A stretch of 64,000 nt of DNA from NCBI RefSeq assembly GCF_011397635.1, contig NC_064770.1, forward strand, positions 34,620,598-34,684,597, in the 5' to 3' direction. Under the pieces are notes generated by a model that did no database searches, was not told the DNA's origin, and was given only the letters and a program-made list of their open reading frames with translations. Position numbers and translations under genes: made by a program. Source of the stretch: Epinephelus fuscoguttatus (lineage: Eukaryota > Chordata > Actinopteri > Perciformes > Serranidae). Of this stretch, positions 24,470 to 40,416 are shown one piece after another. Each line of letters opens with the position of its first letter. The first letter of the stretch is position 1.

Positions 24470-24720
24470 TCTCACATTTGAACCACTAGGTTGTTTGTTT
24501 TGGATGAGGAGGAAAACTGCGGATAATTCGGTTCCCGGTAAAAACCTCTTGAATGTCTGGATCTTAAGTAACAGAGAAAAAAGGTGAGCGCACGTTAGCA
24601 GGAGCTGGACCAGAACAGCGTCTGAGACACACTGATTTTTATTGTAAAACTGCTTTACTCATTGTTTTTACCGGTTTTATTCACCTGGTTTGTTTGTTTG
24701 GGAGAGAGTGAGACCTCTGT
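24470..24720 (+). repeat. Dispersed repeat related to 48130-48440
   Basis: Shared blocks include GGTAAAAACCTC, TGAATGTCTGGATCTTAA, CACGTTAGCAGGAGCT and AAAACTGCTTTACTCA. Same orientation as 48130-48440. It is probably the 3' part of the element whose 5' part is at 36763-36990 and 47515-48120. Confidence 0.55.
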
Positions 24721-27700
24721 GGATCATTTTGCTGCTGGTACACTGAAAATGTTTAATGTACAAAGAAAACAAAATTTCATTGTTGTCATAGATGCTGTTT
24801 ATTACTGCAATATTTCTAGGAATAACACTGGAAAAAAATCTGTTTCTTCAATCTTAAACGGTAATGTGAACGAAAATATAAAGACCTTTTAAGGCCTTAC
24901 ATTAAGGAATTTAAGACTTTTTAAGGACCTGTCGACATCCTGTGAACCCAATTTAATTTTTTCGAGACCACTTCAAACTTGAAATTTGTCTCTTTCGCTC
25001 TCCTGAAATTCAAACACTTGACTTTTCCTGTAAAAACTCCAGTTCTAAAGAAATTTACAGGCGTTCTTAGTTCTTTTATTCAACTTTATTTCACAATTTT
25101 ATGCCATTTATTGTGTTCTTTGTCATAATACCACACACAAATGTCAACTGGCTAAAACAATATAAAACATAACTTCCACAATTTCTCATTATTTATATTA
25201 TGTACATGCACTCATATATTCAGAGGCAAAAAAATCTCAGGCCTTCGCTTAACTCTCAAGTGCTCTTTCATCTGTCGTCCTTGCTGGTTGAGAGGCCATT
25301 CCAATGAGGATCCTTCAGCTCGTGTTCGCCAGAATCAACGTGAAGATTTAACAGTTTTTTGATTTGTACAGGTTTGAATGTGTTTTGTGAGCGCGGTGGG
25401 AGAAAATAACCAAAAGCGATGGCGTGCTTTTTCTAACTGATCAGGTGCTGAAACGAACACACATCAACAGTTTGTGTTACTTTTACATTGCTGCTCCTCG
25501 TCTACCTCGTACTGTGGCAGTTTGGGAAGCAGATAACAAACTGGTGTTGAATGTGCGTGAAGTCCAACACCAACACAGTTTCACTCCCAGTTGGTTGACT
25601 TAAAGAATCTGAAGGTTATCTTGGCTGCACTGCAATAAAAGATGATTTAAACTTATAGAGGGAAGCAAAGCCCCGACCCACGTGCCCCATTTGTCACCTG
25701 TTAAAAAAAAAGAGCCTGATTTCTGATAGGGCGCTCGACACTTATGATACTTGTCGCTCAACAGATTTAACAGTCGTGTATTGTTTTCAGTGTATGTTTC
25801 AGCAAAAGGCTTGAAGTCTCCATGGTGACCAGAGACCTGAGTCTATTTCTGTTGCGTTTAGTAAAGCGTTATCTACACAGACAGCTGTTTAAAATCACAA
25901 ACATCCTGCTGTGTATGTTTTCACCTTGTTAAATGTATCTCCAGGTTTCCCACAAATTTATCTGTAGCAGCCAGCCACGATAAAAACATCTACAGCCACG
26001 TTTTAATCTATGATTTTTGGAGCTGGACCCTTCTTTAGGAGCACTGTTGGAATATTTGTACTGTTTATTGCTTCACTCTGTCACACACCGTGACAGTGAA
26101 ACTTAACCGTTAATTGTGCAGGTTTTAAAGTTTGCTTTCACTCGCCTCTGCAAAGGCTCCTCTAATCCATCCATCTGATCTGATCAGCTCTGATCGGATC
26201 GACTGGTCAATTATCCACCCCACAAACCGGAAAAAACTGTGGGGAAAAAAGGAAGTCTGAAGTCATGAATTCAGAGAGCGATTCTAATTCTGTGGGAAGC
26301 ACTGATCTACACTGATTGATCAGCTCCCTGTCAATCATCAAGCTTCTCCTCCATGATGACAGTTTGCAGACATATTTGAGGCTGACTCAGGGGCAGTTTG
26401 ACGACCTGCTGTCTATCATCGGGCCGTATAGCTCCGAGTATCCAACAGCTGCGACCACCAGTTTCTCCTCCGCTATTTACCAACTGTAAACTTGTTTTCA
26501 TGACCACCACAGAAGACCTGCTGCCTCTCAAATGATCTGATTTGACAATGGGGAAAAAAGGCAAAGTAATAGAGAGATGACGTCGGGCGTTTGTCAAATC
26601 GAGGAGTTCAGAACGCTCCTGCAAAAACGTCAGGCGCCTAGAGCACAGAAACACAAGGCATGTCACAACGCGACGCGGGCAAGAAGCTTCATTCTCATTA
26701 AAAACAATTACAAAAAGCCGCCTCCAGCTGCTAGAACACTTTCTGTGTGATCTGGGCTGCAGGTATCAACATGTTCTTATACACGCAATTATTGTTATGT
26801 CGACCTTTCCATGAAGGTGAATAAAGGCGTATAAGAGGGAGGTTTTTTTTTGCATGGCCCATCTAACCTGCCACCGGTAGGACACTGTAAAAAAACAATC
26901 CTATTTTGATGCGAAGAAGCGGCTCCAGCCGTTTTACTTTTCCATATTTTGACGTCATGTTAGAGCAGGTTAATCAGAGTATACACGGCTGCATGTAAAC
27001 AGAAATATTAGTGGAATATTCATTTTCATTAGCCATGTAAACAGCTTAGTAGTGGTAGTTTTTCAGAATATGAGCAAAAAAAATTGTGCATGGAACTGTA
27101 TTTATTGTGAGACAAACTCCTCCATGTTTCCTGTCAAATACATTATATCTGTCGAGTGACACTCATCAAACGTGGGTGAGCGCGCTACCATGAATCAGGC
27201 TTAACTCGTTCCCTCTCTGAGGCGAACAGAGCGTCACTTCCTGCCACCACAACTGCCACAGTTTAGCTTCAAACCAATATGCAAGTGCCAGGATTGTCTT
27301 TTAATTAAATTTGACATGTTGACATTTTTCTTTTGAAGTTTCTCTGGAAACTCAGATGTGAGGGATATGTGATAAAAATGAAACAAGGGATCAGGAGCAC
27401 AGTGGGACTTCCATTATCAGCTTTGTCCCATTTTATGCCAATAGTCATGAAACACTATCTACAATACTTCTCGGGTTTGATATTAAAAAAACAAAACTGT
27501 AAGTTTAAGAAGAAACTAGATCTCCTTTGCCACAAATGGCTGAACTATACAGAGAGTGGTCTGGACATCTCATTTCTACAGCTCTGTTGATAGATAATTA
27601 TGATTTACAGAATGAATGGAGGCATGAGTGAGCTGAGCAGCACTCATGACCAAACTGGAGATATGGATTATACAAGAGTTACAAATAGCAAAGGTCGTGC

Positions 27701-27986
27701 TGACAGTTCTAGGACCCTCAGCTCTTCATTAAAAATGCATAAATATTTTCTGAAGAAGGTAAAATTATGAACTTAAAGAACTTTATTGACCCTATTGAAC
27801 TCTTCCTGTGCAAACAAAAAAAAAAGGAAGAAAAGAAAAGCAGGCTTCCCTTGTCACCTGTGTAATCGTATGATAATACTCAAAACTGGATTCTTATTGG
27901 AGTGGTCCATCAGGTGCTGCCTGCCTCCTGGTTGTAACCTCCATCAGTTCAGGCTGCTCAGGCGGAGTAGAGGCCGGCGCTCCTCT
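24721..27986. other. Gene-free stretch between cimip4-like gene and ube2i
   Basis: I see no gene. At about 26290-26760 lies a MITE-like repeat whose right end (CAATTACAAAAAGCCGCCTC, then ACACTTTCTGTGTGATC) matches the intact element at 56710-56919. The missing 5' exons of the cimip4-like gene could be in this stretch, but I could not identify them. Confidence 0.4.
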
Positions 27987-31930
<3,944 letters not shown>

Positions 31931-32195
31931 CTGTGGAAACACAACCACCAACAGATTAATTATTCAATTAAAACTGTCCGCAGATTAGTACTGTAACGGT
32001 ACTCCTATTATGTTTCTTGAAAACAGCAATACACGTTAGCTATTCACGACGAAACGTTAACATTGATTGACGTATATTGTTTATAAAGACAACAGAAATA
32101 TCAAGGTTAATTTAGCCGCTAAAATCCCCTAAGAATGAGCTAAAAATTCTTCAACACTTGCAAACAACCTACGAGATCATTTCACCTGAACTTAC

Positions 32196-32330
32196 CTCTG
32201 ATTTTATTCGGCTAAATATCGGAATTACGTGGGTTTGAGCACGTTAGCTTGATTGCTTCGCTAATGCTAACGTTGCTGCTGTGTTGACGGCGACCGTTAA
32301 AAAAAACCACACACACCCTTCGACGCTCAA
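32196..32330 (-). other. 5' UTR exon of ube2i (upstream limit approximate)
   Basis: The donor is plain: AAATCAGAG, then GTAAGTTCAG, on the minus strand, with the exon ending at 32196. It pairs with the acceptor at 31930, 20 bases before the ube2i ATG. The transcription start is not identified. A CG-containing stretch around 32280-32580 is the likely promoter area. Confidence 0.45.
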
Positions 32331-32599
32331 AAACAAAACTATTGTGTCAGTTAGGGCGAAAATAACCAAACCGAGTGAAACCTGGATTTTATCAACATTC
32401 CCCAAACAATCTAATCCACATATATTGGTGTTATTTTTGACAATATAACACAGTTGAGTAAAACAATGTGACTCGTTACACCGTTTCGGCAGCTAGCCTA
32501 TCGCAAGAAAGGACCCCAATTTGTTTATTTCGTGAGGACCTTCAGGCAGTTCACGGGACTCCTCAGAGACAGACGTCACAAGATGTCCGCCATGTTTGT

Positions 32600-33765
32600 T
32601 GTGGCATTCATACTGGGTAATTCAGGCGTTTGGATGATTCAATAAATTTGAGTCACGCAGCCTAAACGAATCACCTTTCATTTCCCATTTTACACTATTG
32701 TAATCCTAGGTATTCTTCTTCTTTCTTTTTCAGATATCCTCAGCTGTAAACTCAAGCCAATAGTCCTGATGGTGGCGCTACAGCAAGCGTCTAAAGTTCA
32801 AAACTTTGAACCATATGTGCTACAACTTCACAACTTTCATCAAACTGTAGCCCCAATACTGAAGAAACTTTTGTACATTTAAACCTTTTAAAATTATGAA
32901 GTTCATCACTCTGTTTTTTCAAAAACTGTAAAACTTCTTAAACCTATCTCCTCCCACAATTTTTGCTCACTTGACACCAAACTTGCTACAGAGCATCTTC
33001 AGACTGTCCTACAAAAACTATGTTTCTCAGATTTTTGATTTATCAAAAACGGAGCCGAAAGTGCATCAAAATGTTTGACTGTAAACGGTACTGTAAACAT
33101 ATACATGCAAATTCTTGCTAAATAAATCTCCAATGTTCCTGAAAAAAATGACAAAATTCTAGAGTCATGGTAGATGATGTGTGGCAAATTTCAGAATTTT
33201 ATCTCAAAAACTGAATTTTTCACAGCATTTTGAATTTTCCTCTAATGTGAACAATTGGAGTCAATGTAAAAATGGTCATTTTAAACATCAGTTTTTCACT
33301 AATGGAGCAAATCAATCATTGTTACAAACAAATTACCAACATCTCCATGCTGTCTAGATGCAATATGTGTATTTTCAGATTTTTGTTTCGATAACTGAAT
33401 TTTTTACAGTGATTTGAAATCTGCTTTTCCATGCATAGACGGCTGCTAAACCTGCACGTCTGGCTTAGTCAATTTAAGCTACACATGAATTGTCACTGAC
33501 AAGAAATTGATTCTTAGTCTCAGCGGTTGTGAGTTCAAGCCTCAGCTGATGCAAAAGGCAGACCTAAATGTCTTCCAATTCTTCTGCTTGTTGCTCAGAA
33601 TTGCCTAAAAATGCTCAGGCCCGACCCATCGCTGTGCAGCAGCTATAATTATGTATTTATATTTTAATTGATTAATAAATAATTATTTTTACATCAAGCT
33701 GTCTTGTAGGAGATGCCATTTATCGTGTCTGGGTAGAACATATTACACTTGTGCACCATTATTAA
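32600..33765. other. Non-coding stretch upstream of ube2i
   Basis: No gene is supported. An ATG at 32583 (ATGTCCGCCATGTTTG) on the plus strand opens only a short frame. The rest is AT-rich with a block of loosely repeated ACTGAATTTTTCACAGC-like units (33210-33420), probably degraded repeat sequence. Confidence 0.4.
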
Positions 33766-34425
33766 AGGAATACTTCACCCACAAAATGACCTTTTGTACA
33801 ACACTTATTCAGTTCATGTTGCTAGAAAACTTTGGTTTTCTCACCTGCCTCTACGAGGGAATCCCCAAAAAAGGCAAACATTCTTCATGAATTGACGTAG
33901 GGATGCACGATAATACCGGCACGTCATCGGTATCAGATAATGGCTTTAAACGAACTGTTAGAATCGGCCAACAGGCTTTGTTTTTTAAATTTGCACAATG
34001 AATGAAAAGTATTGTATTTCATGTCTCCATTTGCTGGTGGGCCATTACCGTAAGCATAATGCATGCATAATATGATATTAATTCCACTACAGAAAAGACT
34101 TGATGATCTCTAAAATTAGGTGGGGAAAAAAGTGGATATATCGATATCTGTATTGGTTATCGGCCATATGAGTTGTTATATATCGACATATCGGATATTG
34201 GCAAAAGATACAATATCATGTATCCCTAAACTGAAGTAAACTGGAACCATGTTTAACAACAGCAAAACTACCTCAAAACTTCCATGTGACGTAACACGTA
34301 CAGTATAACCCAAGTGTCGTGTATCTGGTCGTATGCTCAGTACCTGAGTGTTTGTGAAATACTTCACGAATTCAAGGCGACACAGGGTGAATAATGAATA
34401 AGTAATTTTACGGGTGAAGTATTCT
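33766..34425 (+). mobile_element. TIR element with a second MITE nested in it (outer element)
   Basis: Ends AGGAATACTTCACCCACAAAA (after TTAA 33762-33765) and TTTTACGGGTGAAGTATTC are inverted repeats. Its sequence is broken at 33899-34228 by another element. It codes for nothing. Confidence 0.65.
33899..34228. mobile_element. hAT-like MITE nested in the 33766-34425 element
   Basis: Ends TAGGGATGCACGATAATACC and ATATCATGTATCCCTA are inverted repeats of the GGGATGCACGAT MITE family that is common in fish. The interior has the usual ATCGGCC and TATCGATATC-rich sequence. It is younger than the element it interrupts. Confidence 0.7.
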
Positions 34426-34429
34426 TTTC

Positions 34430-36400
34430 AATTTTATTTAAGTAAATGGGATTGCATTCTATCTTCATAACATTTTGAAGTCAAGTTAATTGCATTGAAA
34501 GACTTGTTGTCTTTTTAGTAACAGGTTTAAAGTTACTATAATTTAAAAGCTTTTAATGAAGCTACATTAGTTTAACCTGTAGTTATGTAGTTATGTATGT
34601 ATAGTGTAGGCTTCAAAAAAATTAAATGCAATGAGGAAAAAAAAATTGTTATACCGCACTATTACCATGGTTAATTACTTTGCCTGCACATGTTATATTT
34701 GCAGGCTAAGATCAGTAGTATGTCCACCATTCAGTACTTCTGCATTGCTAAGTTTCCTTTTGTGAATGTATCCAGAAGGATGATTTAAACTTTACGAATT
34801 TGTGTGCCGAGCTTACATTGTGCTTACTAACATTTTATACTAAGTATATTTTAAACTGGATAGTGCATCGGTGGGTGAGCATCAGAAGCCAAATAGACAC
34901 TGGTGAAGCTGCTGTCAGTCACAGAGAGAGAGGTTTGATTTAACTAAAGCAATGCGCACCTCTGCAGATTCGATGCAAAGTCCGCTGCGAGAAGAATTGT
35001 TCAAAAGAGTTGTTCGTTTTCTTCTGCCCAGTGGTAGTGCTCTTTTGTTCTTCTCTTTTTTCTTTCACCCCAGAGGAACATAGCAACAGCTGACATCACA
35101 AACAATGGTTAAGATAACTCATTACTCGCTATGTTCAACAGATAAAAAATGACAATGCCAAATTGCCTGTAACAGAAGACAATGATGCATTTTGGAATAA
35201 CTGCACAGCTTTCACTGCAATCTCCTAAACCCCCCTAAAAATGGGACTCCTGCAAAGCTCAGCAGTTTATAACTTATTATTTTGATTACATGATCAACAT
35301 TTCTGGTCTTTTATGAGTTAAATACTATACATTGTGCAGTTGCATGTAGTACTAGCATGGTGTGATAAAGCTTAAGGACATAAACTCTTTTTTTTTTTTT
35401 CTTTTCTGAAAATCGGGCATATTGCCAGACACCTCGAATCAAGCACAGGAACTGGATTGAACTGGTTTTGATTTCCTCTGCGTCAGCATCCCAATTTTTT
35501 TTTTTTTGTGCTGTATCGTGTCTCAGCAAAAGCTGCAGTCTTTTTGTGGGCCTATTATCTGCCTCTTTTTATTTATTTTTTTAATTTCCAGGGTTCACAC
35601 CGAGATGCATTTTTGCAACTTTGCAAATATTAAAAATGAAGTGGGAAAATAATAGCAAATATTTTGACTTGGGTAAAACTCAGCGTAAGTGTGGATGAAA
35701 AAGAACATTGTTTCCTGTAATCCCATGGACTGTGAGGAAGTATTTCTTTCATGTACAATATTTTGCCCTTTTGCCTTCCACGGCCCCCTAACAAAGCTAA
35801 ATATTTACTTTTCTGGTTACTGAATAAGGGAGTTTTTCCTCCATGTCATGAGCTAGACATAGTTTCAAAAAAAAAAAGGACACTGCACCCATTCGTAGCA
35901 GAACAAAACAAGGAGCTTAAACGTTTATTTTAACACTCGTAACAGAATTCATCAAGTATTCACATGACCTCCTCCTACTGTGAAAGTGCACCCTCTTCAA
36001 GAACAAAACATCCTCTGTCCTATTTCCTACTTAACTGCGTCATTTATATCATACTGAGACATAACAGTAACAAACAACACCATCGTTACTTCAGGATATT
36101 GTAAGCCTTCCTAAAACATGTAACTGTCCTATAAAGTGAAGGCAGATAATTTGCATAGGTAGATTTGCATTAAAGGCTTCTGACAGCTGCTGAAAGGTGC
36201 AACTATTTTTTAAGTTTCATAAGCAGCTCACTGTGCGCAGCCTTTAAGCAGCATCTCCTCCGTATCACTACAAAGTACACTATAAAGCTAGTTTTATAGT
36301 CTTGATTCATCACTCTTGTTGGCAGCAAACACGCTGCTCTCCCTTGTAAAAGTCACATCACGTCCCTGCTTGTAGTGCTCCACTGCCGCTCCTCTTTTCA
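34430..36400. other. Gene-free stretch
   Basis: AT-rich sequence downstream of the first sulfurtransferase gene. T-runs at 35389-35401 and 35494-35508. No gene, tRNA or clear mobile element ends are visible. Confidence 0.5.
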
Positions 36401-36401
36401 T

Positions 36402-37919
36402 TCACACCTTCTTCCCCTCTCCCTCTGAGAGAATATGCTCTGCAGACGCTCTTTTAAACCATTCAGACCAGGAGCCGTCATAAACGCACACCCCAGGGTG
36501 CCCGAGCAGGTGAGCAGCCAGAGCAATGTGACATGCTGTGACACCGGACCCACAGGTGGCCCAGAGCGGCTGCTTCAGATCCACCCCAGCCTCTTTGAAC
36601 AGGTTAGACAGGCCTTCAGTTCCCAGTTCCTTTCCAGAAGCGTCCATGAAAGACGTGAACGGCATGTTGATTGCACCGGGGAAATGTCCTGGCAGCGTGT
36701 CTGTGAGGGTGGAACAGAGGAGTGAGAAACATGTGAAAATGTGGAATAATAATGACATAACTTAAAGGTCCAGGGTGAAGGATTTCGGGGGTATACTGGC
36801 AGACATGTTTGTTTTTGTGTATATAATCACCTGAAAATAAGATTTGTTGTCCCTTAGAATGAGCCGTTTATATCTACACAGTGAGCCTGTCGTCATCCAT
36901 GTAGTCCACTATGTTGCACTGCCATGTTTTTATAGTAGCCCAGGTAGCACAAACCAAACACTGGCCATTCACATTTTTGTGTTGGCCAGCACAGTAAGCA
37001 GCCCTTTCCTTGCTCAGAGTTTTAGTATTTGTGCTAAAACAAAAAGTATTTGTCAAAATCCATAGCCACACCGGACAAGTAAAAGGGTCGAGGCTTTTAA
37101 TTCAAGTTTAAGGGTCCACACATGAAACCATCATGCAGCAGTACTAACCTAAATGTGTAATCTGTCATTGCTAACAGCAGAATTGCAATGTTTTATTTTC
37201 ATGCAACTTCCTTAACTGTACACTTACCACACTTTACCTCTAAGAAACCTCATTATGGAAATTTTAAGACATGCATATTGTGACCTTTTTCCACTGAAGT
37301 CAGATTTTTAGTGTAGAAATGTTTAATTACCATCTCTGGGCTCCGGCTCAACACCCCTGAACCTCCCTGCAGACCTGGCATCCACCACCTGGACCTGCTT
37401 GGTTCTGATGTTCTCCAGTATGTCTTCATAGCTCTTCACCCACGACTGATTCAGGGTCGCTTTAAACTCTGCAAACTCCGGTTTGGAGTATTCAGCTGTC
37501 ACCGGATAACCTCCAGCCAGCCAGTTCTTCATACCTCCGTCCAGCACCGACACCAAACTGTGCCCAAACAGCCGGAACATCCACCACACCCGGGGCGCGC
37601 CGAACGACCCAAAGTCGCTGGTGTCATACACGACTACATGCGTGTCGTTGCCGATGCCCAGGTCTCCTACATACTGGGAGAAGTGGCTGGAAGTTGGCAG
37701 CATGTGGTCCAGATCTGAGCTCTTGTCGCAGCAGTCGTCGATGTCAAAGAAAGAGGAGCCCGGGATGTGCTTCTGCGTAAATTCAACCCTCGGGTCCCGC
37801 TTCGCTTTGGGAAGGTACCATGAAGAGTCGAGGATACGAAGCTTGGGACCGACCAGGTTGTTTCTGATGGCATCTGCCAGCCACTGAGCTGACACCAGAG
37901 CTCGGGTCTGTGCCGCCAT
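36402..37919 (-). CDS. mpst: 3-mercaptopyruvate sulfurtransferase-type rhodanese, paralogue A
   Basis: Two coding exons, 37919-37331 and 36700-36402, joined in phase (GT-AG), give 295 aa, close to the 297 aa of human MPST and TST. It has tandem rhodanese domains: an inactive N-terminal one (LRILDSSWYLP, HIPGSSFFDID) and a catalytic C-terminal one. The active-site loop is CGSGVTAC in exon 2. That is the MPST form, where thiosulfate sulfurtransferase has CRKGVT. The product is expected to move sulfur from 3-mercaptopyruvate to thiols or cyanide, giving persulfide and H2S. The substrate-arginine region (RSAGRFRGVEPEPRD) is present. The tail YDGSWSEWFKRA is family-typical. Same strand as, and beside, a close paralogue at 40417-45415. 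The name tst is also used for such fish genes. Confidence 0.92.
36763..36990 (+). repeat. Dispersed TIR-family repeat (AAAGGTCCAGGGTGAAGGATT), 5' part
   Basis: Landmarks AATCACCTGAAAATAAGATT, GAATGAGCCGTTTATATCTA and TAGCCCAGGTAGCACAAACC match 47540-47656 and 47972-48030. It lies in the intron of sulfurtransferase A. The far end is missing. Confidence 0.6.
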
Positions 37920-38281
37920 GACGGGGCTGTTGGATAATAATACAAGCTGCGAGCGCTAGAGGGAAATGTTCATGACTGTGCTCTGAAAGGACGACGTGGA
38001 AGGAAGCATGAACGCCCCTCTGTGAGCTTTAGATATTCACAACAGCTGTTTGTTTGCAGCCACAACCAGAAGTTAGGGACTGTCCTTAATTTATCAGAGA
38101 AGGGGGTGGCTGACCTGTGACTTCGTTTATAAAGCTACAAAATAGTTGTCCTTGAGCCTCCCCTAGTGACTAGGGGAAAATACATCACCACCATAAATAG
38201 GCCCTATGCATTTATTATTATTATTATTCACACCAAATGAAGATATTGGACCCACTGCAAATGGCATGGGAGTGACAATAT

Positions 38282-39270
38282 CCAACACATTCTCACTGAG
38301 ACCTCGTCACATATCAAAGTCCTAGTTTTCTATTATTTTTGAGTCACTCTAATGCACCACCTGACCTGGCACCTAGGGAACCTTAAATTAAGTGCGGGTG
38401 TGCTGAAGTGAGTGTGGAGCGAGGAAAACGCCACAGGGTAACAGTCTTTAACCGCCGTGTTTATGGTTAATTTTAGCTCTTATTGTTTGATGAAGTCGTT
38501 TAATACCCATTGATTTGAACTCTGTTTTTGTAAAGGCCTGTTTATTTGGGGATTTTTGTTTTCATTCTTGAACGCGATGGTAAACAGTCAGTTGGCGTCA
38601 TTGCAACTCTCCACACATTCTGCAAATCAGTCAACTCTAAAACCAACCGAGTCACGTGGCTCATCAAACAGTGAGTCCAACTAAACCAAAGACAATGAGT
38701 TCAACATATCTCCCGTTATGGCGTCTGTGAGCAGCTATTTTATTTATTTATTATTATTTATTTACTTATTTGGAAGCAGCAATAGTTTGGTCACAGACTA
38801 TCCGAGTCAAGATGTTCTGGGACGCCGTGTCAAGTTCTGCCTGTTAAATGCATTGTCTTCTTTCAAAATACACTTCCTTTTTCACAGGAAATTCACTGTT
38901 TGCAAACAGTCTCTTTCAAAATAAACGCACTGCAATGTTTGTTTTCCTTCAACAACAAATGCATAGGGTTGACTTGAGGAAAAAAACAGGGTTTGGCTTT
39001 AGAATCTTACGGGACATGAACACTTTTCTCTTGGGTGAAAGTCAGTGTCTGTTGGACCCATCCACCCTTCTCTGACTTTTGCCGTCTTAACTTTCATTCT
39101 TGTCCCACTGCATTTCCCCCAACGCCACCAGCCGCCGTTAAACTATAACAGTGACAGGCCATGTATCATGCCAACATTCAAGGATGGCTTTTTTTTATCT
39201 GTGTCTGACACCGGGAGTCAATGCCCAAGTGCTGGATTTAAACAACTTCAGAGTGAGACTGGGTTGGATT
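38282..39270 (+). mobile_element. TIR repeat of the CAACACATTCTCAC family, copy B (longest)
   Basis: Starts CAACACATTCTCACTGAGACC at 38282 and ends near AGAGTGAGACTGGGTTGGAT at 39267, an imperfect inverted terminal pair. Central landmarks (CATTGTCTTCTTTCAAAATA, ACTATAACAGTGACAGGCC) match the other copies. No transposase is visible. It lies between the two sulfurtransferase genes. Confidence 0.6.
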
Positions 39271-39274
39271 ATCG

Positions 39275-40107
39275 CTGAAACAATATGCATGATGTGTTCA
39301 ATGACCGTTGAAAACTAGAAAATCTGATGATAGTTTCTGTTTTTAGTTTCTGGCCATGAGGAATGTGGTGATTTTTAAAGAAAATAAACGTGCCTTTCAG
39401 ATGGGTTCAGATGGTATGAAACAAACAAACAAATGAAAACAAAACAGAAACAAAAAACAACCATATCAAACTGCAGTGCTTAAAAAAACATACTTGACAT
39501 GCCTCCCTTGTTTTGACCACCCCCTCCCCCTCATAAATATCAAACCATCCCTTAAATTAAAAAAAACAACAACACATTCTTACACTTGATTTCAATAAGA
39601 AGCCATTATGAGCTTTAAAAATATATTTATTTGATTAAAATATAAAATCTCATTAAAACAAACGCTAAGGTGCTTCACCTAGGTTCGTTTATAGAAGCTA
39701 CATCACACAAACTGGACTCACAAAGTCCTCCAAGGCACATCTTATAAAGCACCAGCAGGTGGTGCCAATAGCCCATAAAAGACAAAGTGCAAGAGTAGAG
39801 CAAAGCTTGGCAAAACAAATGAGCTGGATAAGTGCTTAAAAATATACAATTATTCTCATAAATCGGCAGCTATATTCAGATAATTGAGAGAAAGACTCAG
39901 ATCAGAGAGAAACACACAGAAATTGGAAACTTTAGCACCATCTTCATGAGGTCTGACAGGTTGTGTATACTTTATATTACTGAATGTGGTCAGTAATTAA
40001 GGTCTGAAATGGGAGTCTGACAGCAACAGCAGTTATTCCTGTTAACGCGTTTCAAACATCATGAAAATCCTTACATTCAATCCTATAAAAGTCACATTTT
40101 TGTTTAA
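39275..40107. other. Gene-free stretch between the sulfurtransferase paralogues
   Basis: AT-rich sequence with A-runs, no gene and no clear mobile element ends. It may hold the downstream region of paralogue B. Confidence 0.5.
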
Positions 40108-40232
40108 AGGGCCAGTTTACTCCATAATAAAAAAAGAAAAATGCTCTTACCTGTAGTGCTATTAAGCAGTCTAGATTGTTTCGCTGCGAGTAGAGTAAGA
40201 GGAGGAATATATATTATTGATTTTGGGGTCCC
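40108..40232. mobile_element. Short TTAA-flanked MITE (about 125 bp)
   Basis: Ends AGGGCCAGTTTACTCCATAAT and GATTTTGGGGTCCCT are weak inverted repeats flanked by TTAA (40104-40107, 40233-40236). It resembles the start of the element at 19630. Confidence 0.5.
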
Positions 40233-40416
40233 TTTAAGGCTCAGACCTACACTTCTACTCCTGCAGACATTTCTGTTCACAGAAATTTGAGGTTATTTGT
40301 ACTCATTTCTGAAGTTAAAGTATTTATGAAAAAGTTAAAGTATGATGAATCAATCAAACACAAGGTGAATTTTTAATTAGATTTGAAAATAAAACTTTGT
40401 CACGCTTTCGTCCTCT

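Noticed and set aside
26331-26666. 111-codon minus-strand frame upstream of the cimip4-like gene
   Set aside because: It overlaps a repeat shared with 56710-56919 and shows no domain, so it is not a missing exon.
32581-32620. Plus-strand ATG with fair context and a following GT, upstream of ube2i
   Set aside because: The frame is 12 codons and I found no second exon, so a divergent gene is not supported.
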